Shown here: piece after piece, positions 53,038-61,244 of the stretch
Position numbering within the stretch: the stretch's first letter is position 1
How the letters are laid out: each line of letters begins with the position of its first letter
Source: Marisediminicola antarctica
GTDB taxonomy: Bacteria > Actinomycetota > Actinomycetes > Actinomycetales > Microbacteriaceae
DNA length: 64,000 nt
Assembly: GCF_009930795.1 (NCBI RefSeq)
Contig: NZ_CP017146.1
Span: 682,001-746,000 of the forward strand
Direction of reading: 5' to 3'
Notes under the pieces: model-generated
What the model saw: only the letters and a program-made list of their open reading frames with translations
Told to the model about the DNA's origin: nothing
Database searches by the model: none
Translations under genes and position numbers: made by a program

Positions 53038-53069
53038 GAGCCGACCACCCCGGCGGGCGGCCCTAGGAG
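53022..53069. repeat. 19-bp direct repeat carrying both stop codons
   Basis: CGGCGGGCGGCCCTAGGAG occurs at 53022-53040 and 53051-53069. The palindrome CCTAGG in each copy supplies TAG to the plus-strand gene (first copy) and, read in reverse, TAG to the minus-strand nuclease/helicase gene (second copy). Confidence 0.85.
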
Positions 53070-56000
53070 CGCACCAGCTCGATGAACGCGCTGAGCCGGG
53101 CGAGCACCGTGATGTTGGTGGGCAGGTGCTCGGTGAGCGCGGGCGAGTAGAGCAGGAACGCCGCCCACTGGGCGCGGGAGATCGCGACGTTGAGCCGGTT
53201 CGGCATCAGCAGAAACTCGAGTCCGCGTGGCACCTCCTCGGCCGACGACGCAGCGAGCGACACGATCGCGACTGCCGCCTCGTGACCCTGAAACTTGTCG
53301 ACGGTGCCGACGGGGATCTGACCGAGCCCGGCATCGTGCAGCCGCTGACGGATCAGATCGACCTGCACGTTGTATGGCGCGACCACGATCAGATCGCCCT
53401 CGCTGAGGGGCACCGGCGGGGTAGCAGCCTCGCCCGCGCGGTGGCCCGTGGCCCATGGCCGCCCGAGCACCGATCGCGCGATCTCAACGACCCGGTCCGC
53501 CTCCTCGATCGACGAGGTCGAGTTGAGAATGTGGTGCACGGGCACCGGATGCAGCCCAGGGTCGATCCCGTCGAGGTGCCGATCGACGGCCACCGAGACG
53601 AGCTTGTCCTCATAGGACAGGCGCGACACGGGGGCGCAGACCGCCGGATGCAGCCGATGGGTCTTCGCGAGGAAGAACCCGAACTCGGGCGGCAGCACCT
53701 GGTGGCCGTCGGCGAGCCAGCCGAGTGCGGAGACGTCGACGGGCTCCGGATGCGTGCCCTGGCTGACCTGGGGAAGCTGCTGCGGGTCGCCGAGCAGCAG
53801 CATCCGGGTCGCGGCGACCGCCGACGCGATCGTCGAGGCGAGCGAGAACTGGCCGGCCTCGTCGATGACGAGCAAGTCGAGGCTGCCGCGGGGCACGCGG
53901 GTCGGGTTGCTGAAATCCCAGGCGGTTCCGCCGAGCACGAAGCCCTCCTGCGCGGTAAAGGTCGCGAAGTCCTTCGGATCGAGTCGCGTCCACGGCACGG
54001 CCGTGGGGTCTGTCTTGTCTTTCGGCTTCTTGCCGACCAGGTGCTTGTCGACCCCCGCCTTCACGACGGCCTCGAGCATGTTCTCCACCGTCGCGTGCGA
54101 TTGCGCGACCACGCCGATCCGCCAGCCGTGGTTCACAACGAGGTCGGCGATCACCCGGGATCCGGTGTAGGTCTTGCCGGTTCCCGGGGGACCCTGCACG
54201 GCGAGATAGGAGTGGTCGATGCCGAGCAGGCTGTCGCGGATCGCCGCGGTGATCTCGCCGCCGCGCGAATCGGCGGCGATCGCGGCGAGCGTCGCGAGCT
54301 CGCCGCGGGGCGAACGGCGGCGCAGGATGTCGAGCGCGGCATCAGGCAGCATCCCAGGCAGGGCATCGAGCACGCTCTCGCCCCACTCCGCGATCGCCTC
54401 GACCTGGGTGCCGGGGTTGGGCGGGGTGCCGGGGGTCAGCGCCATCGGCATCTCGTCGTAGGCCGGTGCGCCGTTCGCGAGCCGCTCGGTGAGGTAGAAG
54501 ACGTCGTCCTCGATGCCGGTGATCTCGGCGCGGGCATGGGCGTACCTGGCGCCCGGTTCGCTGCTCTGCTCGATCGGCGGGAAGGGCTCGTCGTAGACGA
54601 GGTAGGGCTTGTGGCCGACCTTGAGGGAGCTGCCGGGGGCAAGCTCGCCGCGAATCGCGAGCACGCGGGACTCATTGCGGGCGCGAGGCGCGAGGCCCCA
54701 ATCGCGGTGCACGGTCGTGATGCCGGCATCGACCACGAGAACATCGCGGGTGTCACACCACTGCTCGACGGGGTTGCGCAGCCGGTCAAAGTGCTCTTGC
54801 CAGAACTTCTTGCCCTCGCGCCGGTGGTAGTCGATCGCGGCGGAGGCGAGTGCGATAGCTGTGTCGTCGGCGGTGCGGTCGACCGGGGGGATCTCGGCGA
54901 CGGCAGCCGCGAGGGCGAGGTAGACGGGGCTGGGCTCGCGCACCACGTTCTCGATCAACGCCGGGTCGAGTTCGAGGTCCTGGGGCGACGCGAGCGCGGT
55001 GCCGGCCTCGACGGCGCGGGCGAGCAGCCAGTCGCGCAGCCGGAGCGTGGAGACGCAGTCGTATTCGTTGTAGTCGGCGATGTCGGCGAGCTTCGCGCTC
55101 GCCGCATCCGTCTCGCCCTTCGCCAGCAGCTCTCGGGAGAGCGCGTACTCGGCGATCGAGTCGGCCGCGTTGTCGACCCCGTGGCGCAGGTGGTCGCCCA
55201 TGTAGAGCGGCTCGAGCTTCTTGATCGAGTAGCTGCGCGACCCGACCCGCAGGCTCTTCTTGACGATCGGGTACAGGTCGACGAGCACGTGCTCGCGCAG
55301 CAGGTCGTCGATGTCGTCCTCGCCGACGCCGTGGCGGGCGGCGAGCGAGAGCAGGTGGGTGCGTTCGTAGGAGGCGTAGTGGTAGATGTGCATGGCCGGA
55401 TGCTGCCGTCGGCGCTCCCGCAGGTAGTCGAGGAAGTCGCTGAGGGCCTGGCGCTCCTCCTCGTGGGTGTGTGCCCAGAATGCGCGGAACGGGGTGGACC
55501 CGTCCGGCCGTGGGGCCTCGACCAGCCCGAACAGATAGTCGATCCCCCACTCGGGGCCGCCGTTCTCGCTGTACAGGGGGTCGCCCTCGAAGTCGAAGAA
55601 GATATCGCCCGCGTCGGGCTCCGGGAGCGCGGCGAGCGCCGACGGGTTGAAGACGTCGTAGCTCAGGGCGCCGTCGAGTTGCAGTTTCGCCTGCGCGCGC
55701 AGCGAGGCGAGGGTCGCCTCCGCGAGGCCGACGACGGGGGTGGATGCTGCGGCGAGCTGCTCGATCGTCGTGATGCCGCCGTCGCGCAGTCGCCCCCGCT
55801 GGGTCAGCCGCATCCCGGCGACGAGGAGCACGTCGCGGCTGGCCTCGACCTCGGGGGTGCAGGTGTCGCACTTGCCGCAGGCGCTGTACCGGTCGTCACC
55901 CCAAGCGACCGCGTTGGTGTCGGCAACTCTCTCCTCGACGAGCCGGGTGAGCCGGGCGCGACGGTTGAGGTAGACCGGAAGGATGTCGCGCAGCCGGTGC

Positions 56001-56530
56001 TCGCTCACCCGACCGTCGCCGAGCACGAGTCGCACCGATTCGCCCGTGGTGACACCCAGCCGGTGCAGCTGGTCGCCGTACGCGGCGAGCTGCAGCAGAG
56101 AGGTGATCTTCGCCGAGCGCGCGAGCTTGGTGTCGTGCACCTCGTAGACGCCGTCGCCGAGGTGCACGATGAAGTCGGCGAACCCGAGGAAGGTGCCATC
56201 GAAGAAGGTCGCCTGGAAGACGACGTCGGCGCGGTCGGCGAACGCCCGCTCGGTCGCGGTGGCGGCGGCCTCGAACGCGCCGCGGTTGTGCGCGGGCTTC
56301 GCGATCTCGACTACGCCAGCGCCGAACTGCAGCCTGAACGCCTCGAGCACGCGCTTCTCGTGCGCACCGCCCAGCTCTGCGGCTCGGGCGAGCATCGCAT
56401 CCGGCTTCTCGATGACCTTGGGGGTACGGCCGAGCTTGGCGTCGAGAGCACGGAGAAACGCGAATTCGCAGTGCGACGCAGTAGTGAGATCGCTTGCGCT
56501 TGTGACGACGCGGTCATCCAGGAGGAACAT
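53063..56530 (-). CDS. TM0106-type RecB-like nuclease fused to SF1 helicase
   Basis: 1155 residues. The N-terminal ~530 residues are a RecB-like nuclease of the TM0106 type, with FADFIVHLGDGVYEVHDTKLARSAK (D and D-x-K of the PD-(D/E)XK site), a CGKCDTC cysteine pair, DIFFDFEGDPLY (RNase-H-like DEDD start) and ADYNEYDCVSTLRLRDWL. The C-terminal half is an SF1 UPF1/DNA2-like helicase: Walker A VQGPPGTGKTYTG, DEAGQFSLAS (Walker B), GDPQQLPQVSQG, and VGTVDKFQGHEAAVAIVSL. It probably processes DNA or RNA-DNA ends. ATG 56530 is supported by a leaderless TAGCGT seven bases upstream. Confidence 0.92.
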   Translation of the reverse strand: MFLLDDRVVTSASDLTTASHCEFAFLRALDAKLGRTPKVIEKPDAMLARAAELGGAHEKRVLEAFRLQFGAGVVEIAKPAHNRGAFEAAATATERAFADRADVVFQATFFDGTFLGFADFIVHLGDGVYEVHDTKLARSAKITSLLQLAAYGDQLHRLGVTTGESVRLVLGDGRVSEHRLRDILPVYLNRRARLTRLVEERVADTNAVAWGDDRYSACGKCDTCTPEVEASRDVLLVAGMRLTQRGRLRDGGITTIEQLAAASTPVVGLAEATLASLRAQAKLQLDGALSYDVFNPSALAALPEPDAGDIFFDFEGDPLYSENGGPEWGIDYLFGLVEAPRPDGSTPFRAFWAHTHEEERQALSDFLDYLRERRRQHPAMHIYHYASYERTHLLSLAARHGVGEDDIDDLLREHVLVDLYPIVKKSLRVGSRSYSIKKLEPLYMGDHLRHGVDNAADSIAEYALSRELLAKGETDAASAKLADIADYNEYDCVSTLRLRDWLLARAVEAGTALASPQDLELDPALIENVVREPSPVYLALAAAVAEIPPVDRTADDTAIALASAAIDYHRREGKKFWQEHFDRLRNPVEQWCDTRDVLVVDAGITTVHRDWGLAPRARNESRVLAIRGELAPGSSLKVGHKPYLVYDEPFPPIEQSSEPGARYAHARAEITGIEDDVFYLTERLANGAPAYDEMPMALTPGTPPNPGTQVEAIAEWGESVLDALPGMLPDAALDILRRRSPRGELATLAAIAADSRGGEITAAIRDSLLGIDHSYLAVQGPPGTGKTYTGSRVIADLVVNHGWRIGVVAQSHATVENMLEAVVKAGVDKHLVGKKPKDKTDPTAVPWTRLDPKDFATFTAQEGFVLGGTAWDFSNPTRVPRGSLDLLVIDEAGQFSLASTIASAVAATRMLLLGDPQQLPQVSQGTHPEPVDVSALGWLADGHQVLPPEFGFFLAKTHRLHPAVCAPVSRLSYEDKLVSVAVDRHLDGIDPGLHPVPVHHILNSTSSIEEADRVVEIARSVLGRPWATGHRAGEAATPPVPLSEGDLIVVAPYNVQVDLIRQRLHDAGLGQIPVGTVDKFQGHEAAVAIVSLAASSAEEVPRGLEFLLMPNRLNVAISRAQWAAFLLYSPALTEHLPTNITVLARLSAFIELVRS

Positions 56531-56543
56531 GCTGGCCACGCTA
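56531..56543 (-). promoter_or_regulatory. probable leaderless promoter -10 (TAGCGT)
   Basis: On the minus strand TAGCGT (56538-56543) is followed by seven bases and ATG 56530. It favours the MFLLDD start over the GTG at 56554. Confidence 0.45.
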
Positions 56544-56592
56544 TCGCGCACCACTGATACTGCCGAGCGAGGGCGAGACCGATGGAAGCAGC

Positions 56593-57245
56593 GCCGAGTA
56601 CGCAGTAGTGGCTGCTCGTCTCTGTTGGGCAGCGACCACTAGTCCGGAGTCGGCGACCTTTTGCCCGCGCGCGACCTGCGGGAGCTGCGCGACCTGCGCG
56701 ATCTGCTGGTTGAGCAGCGTGCTCGGATGCGTGTGTTGGAACCCGCCCGTGGTGTCGCGGGGAGGTCGCGGGCTGAGGGACAGCGCCGAGTACGGAGTAG
56801 TGGCTGCTCATCTCTCTTGGGGAGCGACCACTAGTCCGGAGTCGGCGAACTTTTGCCCGCGCGCGACCTGCGACTCGTGCTGGTTGAGCAGCGTGCTCGG
56901 ATGCGTGTGTTGGAACCCGCCCGTGGTGTCGCGGGGTGGTCGCGGGCTGAGGGACAGCGCCGAGTACGGGGTAGTGGCTGCTCATCTCTCTTGGGGAGCG
57001 ACCACTAGTCCGGAGTCGGCGATCTTTTGCCCGCGCGCGACCTGCGACTCGTGCTGGTTGAGCAGCGTGCTCGGATGCGTGTGTTGGAACCCGCCCGTGG
57101 TGTCGCGGGGAGGTCGCGGGCTGAAGGACAGCGCCGAGTACGGAGTAGTGGCTGCTCGTCTCTGTTGGGGAGCGACCACTAGTCCGGAGTCGGCGAACTT
57201 TTACCCGCGCGCGACCTGCGCGACCTGCGCGACCTGCGCGACCTG
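56593..57245. repeat. 174-bp tandem repeat array (about 3.6 copies) between two helicase genes
   Basis: Units begin at 56593, 56785, 56959 and 57133 (GCCGAGTACG). Spacing is 192, 174 and 174 bp; the extra 18 bp in the first unit is additional GCGCGACCT-like sequence. Each unit has an imperfect hairpin (TAGTGGCTGCTC / GAGCGACCACTA) and, in the first three, GCTGGTTGAGCAGCG. The array ends in about four 9-bp GCGCGACCT repeats (57213-57245). It fills the divergent interval between the nuclease/helicase and the SNF2 helicase. Both strands are open for long stretches because the period is a multiple of three; no ribosome site or domain supports coding. Confidence 0.9.
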
Positions 57246-57281
57246 CTCAACCGTCACTGCGCATCGTGAGAGCATTGGCGG

Positions 57282-60200
57282 ATGCCGAAGCCCTCCTGGA
57301 AGGCGGCCCTCGAGGCGCTTACCGCTAGTGAGTCGGCGGCATCCGGGGCTCATCCCCCTGAGGGCATACGCGGTCGCACGGCGATGGCGCTGCAGTTCGA
57401 GCTGCGCGAGCTGACCCCGCGCACCCCGGACCGCTGGAACGGACCGACCGCCAAGAAGGCCGCTCCAACCTGGACCGGCCACTTCGACTACCGGCTTGCC
57501 GTGCGCCCAGTGATCCGCAGCGGCACGACCGGATGGACAAAGTCGACCCTGACCTGGGCGAACGTCACCCATCAACTGAACCGTCTCGCCCTCGAGCCGC
57601 AGCAGCATCGCTGGTTCTGCCAGTTCGTGCCGCTGCATCGTGCGAGCACCGAGGCTCAGCTCGGCCAGGAGGTCGACTGGCTCTACCTCGACGACTTCGC
57701 GAGCCCGCTGCTCTGGCACCTGCTCGGCGAGGCACAGCGGCTCGGAATCGAGCTCGTGTCGACTACCAAGGGGGTGAGCGTGCTCGTGGGCGCCGAGGCG
57801 GAGGTGACGCTGGATGCCGTGCGCGAAGCCCCCGTTTCGGGGGCGGATGCCGAGGCCTCTGCCGCTCCTGCCCCCACCGCGACCGGACTGCAGCTCGTCC
57901 CGCGCATCGCGATCGACGCCGTGAGCCGCAACATCGCGTCGACCGCGACGATCGGCGACCACGGGGTCTACTGCTACGAGGTCGGAGTCGAGGGCGCGCC
58001 GAGCCGGAGCACCGGGCCCGGAACAGGTCGGGCCGCGGCCCCCAACCGCGGCGCCGCCTTCATGCTCGCCCCGACGCGCGGGCGGCTCTCGCCGGAGCAG
58101 CGTCGCCTCGTGGGAGAGGCGCGCACGCTGACCGTGCCGGCAGGGGAGGTCGAGGAGTTCCTCGACGCCTACTACCCGCGGATGCGCCGCTCGATCTCGA
58201 TCACCAGCTCCGACGCCTCGGTCGAATTCCCTGCGCCCGCCGCCCCCGTGCTCGTACTCACCGCGACGTTCGAGCCGAAGCAGACCCTGCGGCTTGCCTG
58301 GCACCTCGAATACGCCGAGGGTCGAGAGGCGAGGCGGATGCCGCTGCCGGCGCTCACCGAGCGAGCATCCGACACCGAGCGAGAATCAGACACCGAGCGA
58401 GCATCAGACACCGAGCGAGCATCCGACACCGAGCGAGACACCACCGCCGAACACGACCTCCTCGACCGGACCGGCCGGCAGCTCGCGGCATCCGCCCTCG
58501 ACTACGCGCCAGAGGCCGCCGTGACGCCGACGCTGTCCACAGGCATCCTGCGCGGCATCGACGCCGCCGAATTCTGCGCCCACGCTCTACCCGCGCTTGA
58601 GGCCCTCGACGGCGTGCGGGTCGACGTGCTGGGCGAGCGCCCCGACTACCGGGAGCTCACCGCGACGCCGCGCCTGACCTTCCGCACCGTCGAGAGCGAC
58701 CACCGGGACTGGTTCGACCTCGGCGTCGTCGTCACGATCGACGGGCACGACGTGCCGTTCGGCCCGCTCTTCCGGGCGCTCGCGCAGGGCAGGGCGAAGC
58801 TGCTGCTCATCGACCACAGCTACCTCTCGCTGCGGCAGCCGATCTTCGAGAAGCTGCTCGAGCTCATCACTGAGGCCCGCGCGCTGCCCGAGTGGGAGAC
58901 CGGGGTGCGCATCAGCCGCTATCAGGCGAGCCTCTGGTCGGACTTCGAGGATCTCGCCGAGGAGACCGAGCAGGCCGCGAGCTGGCGCGCGGCCGTGTCG
59001 GCGCTCGGCGCGCAGGGGACCGTGAATGCCGTGCCGCTGCCGACCGCACTGCGCGCCACCCTGCGCCCGTACCAGGTGCAGGGTTTCGAGTGGCTCGCGT
59101 TCCTCTGGCGGCACGGGCTGGGCGGCATCCTCGCCGACGACATGGGGCTGGGCAAGACGCTGCAGGCGCTCGCGCTGATCCTTCACGCGCGGGAGGGGGC
59201 GGATGCCGCGTCGCAGGGCTCGGCGGATGCCGCGTCGCAGGGCTCGCCGGATGCCGCGTCCTCGGCCGGGCCCCCGCCCGCTAGTGGAGCGCCACCGTTT
59301 CTCGTCGTCGCCCCGGCATCCGTCGTCGCGAACTGGGCGCAGGAGGCCGCACGCTTTACACCCGGCCTCGTCGTGCGCACGATCGGCAGCACTCAGGCGA
59401 CGAGCGGCACGGCGCTCGCGGAGGCCGTCGAGGGGGCGGACATCGTCGTCACCTCGTACACGATCTTCCGGCTGGACTTCGAGGTGTACCAGGCGAGCGC
59501 ATGGGCCGGGCTGATCCTCGACGAGGCGCAGTTCGTCAAGAACCACGCCTCTAGGCTGCACGAGTGCGCACGCGACCTCGACACGCCGTTCAAGCTCGCG
59601 ATCACCGGCACGCCGATGGAGAACCACCTGCTCGAGCTCTGGTCGCTGTTCGCGGTCACCGCGCCAGGCCTGTTCCCGTCTGCGCGGCTGTTCACCGAGC
59701 AGTACCGCAACCCGATCGAGAACGGCGGCAGCCCGGAGGCGCTGGCGAGGCTGCGCCGTCGCATCCGCCCGCTCATGCTGCGCCGCACGAAGGCGCTCGT
59801 CGCGACCGAGCTGCCGGCTAAGCAGGAGCAGGAGCTGCGAATCGATCTCAGCCCAGCCCACCAGCAGCTCTACGACACGTTCCTGCAGCGGGAGCGGCAG
59901 AAGCTCATGGGGCTCATCGACGACATCGACCGCAACCGCATCATCTTCTTCCGCTCGCTGACCCTGCTGCGGATGCTGAGCCTCGACCCCTCGCTCATCG
60001 ACGAGCAATACGCGGGCATCGGCTCAAGCAAGCTCGACGCGCTGCTCGAACAGCTCGACGACGTCGTCGCCGAGGGGCACCGGGCGCTCGTGTTCAGCCA
60101 GTTCACGTCGTTCCTCGGCAAGGCGGCCGCGCGGCTGGATGCTGCTGGAATCGAGTACTGCTACCTCGACGGGTCGAGCACGCGGCGCTCCGAGATCGTG

Positions 60201-60530
60201 GAGCGGTTCAAGGCGGGGGTGGCTCCGGTGTTCCTGATCAGCCTCAAGGCCGGCGGATTCGGGCTCAACCTCACCGAGGCCGACTACGTGTTCCTGCTCG
60301 ACCCGTGGTGGAACCCGGCGACCGAGACGCAGGCGGTGGACCGCACCCACCGCATCGGGCAGACCCGCAACGTGATGGTCTACCGGCTCGTCGCGGCGGG
60401 AACGATCGAGGAGAAGGTCATGGCGCTCAAGCAGCGCAAAGCGCAGCTGTTCGACTCGGTGCTCGACGACGGTGCCGAGTTCGGAGAGTCGCTCACGGCC
60501 GACGACATCCGCGGGCTGCTCGAGGAGTAG
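57282..60530 (+). CDS. SNF2-family DNA-dependent ATPase/helicase
   Basis: 1082 residues. The N-terminal ~580 residues are the bacterial SNF2-associated region, including a 7-residue repeat (TERASDTE... near 365-390). The SNF2 core has DDMGLGKTLQALALIL, VVAPASVVANWAQEA, LDEAQFVKN (DEAQ box), ITGTPMENHLLELWSLFA, LVFSQFTSFLG, YLDGSSTRRSEIVERFK, FLISLKAGGFGLNLT, DPWWNPATETQAVDRTHRIGQ. All motifs are intact. It translocates on duplex DNA and may remodel protein-DNA complexes. In between motifs I and Ia lies an insert of ADAASQGS repeats. The usual partner SWIM zinc-finger gene is not adjacent. A GAGCAT six bases before ATG is a weak -10. Confidence 0.92.
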   Translation: MPKPSWKAALEALTASESAASGAHPPEGIRGRTAMALQFELRELTPRTPDRWNGPTAKKAAPTWTGHFDYRLAVRPVIRSGTTGWTKSTLTWANVTHQLNRLALEPQQHRWFCQFVPLHRASTEAQLGQEVDWLYLDDFASPLLWHLLGEAQRLGIELVSTTKGVSVLVGAEAEVTLDAVREAPVSGADAEASAAPAPTATGLQLVPRIAIDAVSRNIASTATIGDHGVYCYEVGVEGAPSRSTGPGTGRAAAPNRGAAFMLAPTRGRLSPEQRRLVGEARTLTVPAGEVEEFLDAYYPRMRRSISITSSDASVEFPAPAAPVLVLTATFEPKQTLRLAWHLEYAEGREARRMPLPALTERASDTERESDTERASDTERASDTERDTTAEHDLLDRTGRQLAASALDYAPEAAVTPTLSTGILRGIDAAEFCAHALPALEALDGVRVDVLGERPDYRELTATPRLTFRTVESDHRDWFDLGVVVTIDGHDVPFGPLFRALAQGRAKLLLIDHSYLSLRQPIFEKLLELITEARALPEWETGVRISRYQASLWSDFEDLAEETEQAASWRAAVSALGAQGTVNAVPLPTALRATLRPYQVQGFEWLAFLWRHGLGGILADDMGLGKTLQALALILHAREGADAASQGSADAASQGSPDAASSAGPPPASGAPPFLVVAPASVVANWAQEAARFTPGLVVRTIGSTQATSGTALAEAVEGADIVVTSYTIFRLDFEVYQASAWAGLILDEAQFVKNHASRLHECARDLDTPFKLAITGTPMENHLLELWSLFAVTAPGLFPSARLFTEQYRNPIENGGSPEALARLRRRIRPLMLRRTKALVATELPAKQEQELRIDLSPAHQQLYDTFLQRERQKLMGLIDDIDRNRIIFFRSLTLLRMLSLDPSLIDEQYAGIGSSKLDALLEQLDDVVAEGHRALVFSQFTSFLGKAAARLDAAGIEYCYLDGSSTRRSEIVERFKAGVAPVFLISLKAGGFGLNLTEADYVFLLDPWWNPATETQAVDRTHRIGQTRNVMVYRLVAAGTIEEKVMALKQRKAQLFDSVLDDGAEFGESLTADDIRGLLEE

Positions 60531-60548
60531 GCGGGCGCGCGCGGATGC

Positions 60549-61169
60549 TCAGGCTCGACGGCGCCGCGCCGGCGCGGTGAGCCAGGGCCGCAGCATCCGC
60601 GTCACGAGGGGGAGCACCCAATACGCCATGATCGGCGTGAGCACCACAGTCGTGATCAGCACCTTGGTGAGCGTCCACAGGTCGTCCCAACCCGGCACGA
60701 ACGCGACCACGAGCAGTGTGAACGCAAGGTTGACCGGGAAGAAGCCGAGCCAGATGCTAATCGCCTGCTTCCAGCGCGGTGGCGCCACCTCGCTCGCGCC
60801 GTCGTGTGTCGCACGCAGGTCGGTGGCGGCGGTCGGGGTGTCGAACCAGCCCTCGATGCCGGTGCGCCGCCGCACCTGACGGTCCTCCACGAGTCCGGTC
60901 CCGGTCTCGAGCCATTCGGCGCGCTGGGCGGAGGTATCCCAGTCGGCGAGCGTCGCGGCATCCTGGAACCGGTAGAGCATGTGCCACTCACGGGAGTCGG
61001 CCGAGGTGCGTACCCATCCGGAGCCGAGGAACCCGGGCCAAGTACTCGCGAGCCGGACGCCCGCCTGCACCCACCGGGTCACGTCGGGAACCCTGTCGGG
61101 GTCTACGTTGCGTGTGATCGACACGGTGACGGGGGAGGACGATTGGAAGCCTGCTTGTGGCGCGCTCAT
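60549..61169 (-). CDS. ABM-like monooxygenase-fold membrane protein
   Basis: 206 residues. The N-terminal domain (about 10-105) resembles the antibiotic-biosynthesis-monooxygenase dimeric alpha/beta barrel: VTVSITRNVDPDRVPDVTRWVQAG, WPGFLGSGWVR, WHMLYRFQDAATLADWDTSAQRAEW. Two membrane helices (about 138-158 and 165-190) follow, then a basic end. This two-part layout is common in bacteria but its function is unknown. ATG 61169 is preferred to the longer frame; AATACT six bases upstream fits the leaderless pattern. Confidence 0.82.
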   Translation of the reverse strand: MSAPQAGFQSSSPVTVSITRNVDPDRVPDVTRWVQAGVRLASTWPGFLGSGWVRTSADSREWHMLYRFQDAATLADWDTSAQRAEWLETGTGLVEDRQVRRRTGIEGWFDTPTAATDLRATHDGASEVAPPRWKQAISIWLGFFPVNLAFTLLVVAFVPGWDDLWTLTKVLITTVVLTPIMAYWVLPLVTRMLRPWLTAPARRRRA

Positions 61170-61244
61170 GCCACCAGTATTCGCCGTGCAGGTTTCCATC
61201 CGGTAACGCGCGCTGCTCAGGCCGCGCGCCTCAGGCCGCGCGAC

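Noticed and set aside
53126-56557. A 1143-codon open frame on the plus strand opposite the nuclease/helicase gene
   Set aside because: Antisense shadow of a high-GC gene. Composition is typical of reverse-frame reading and no domain is visible.
56608-57414. A 268-codon cysteine-rich open frame across the 174-bp array
   Set aside because: It exists only because the repeat length is a multiple of three. It runs into the SNF2 gene in another frame, has no ribosome site, and the opposite strand is open too.
53063-60530. Confident call of a phage-defence system for the nuclease/helicase and SNF2 pair
   Set aside because: Both families are widespread in Actinobacteria as apparent housekeeping repair genes, and no other defence component is nearby. 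Kept only as a possibility.
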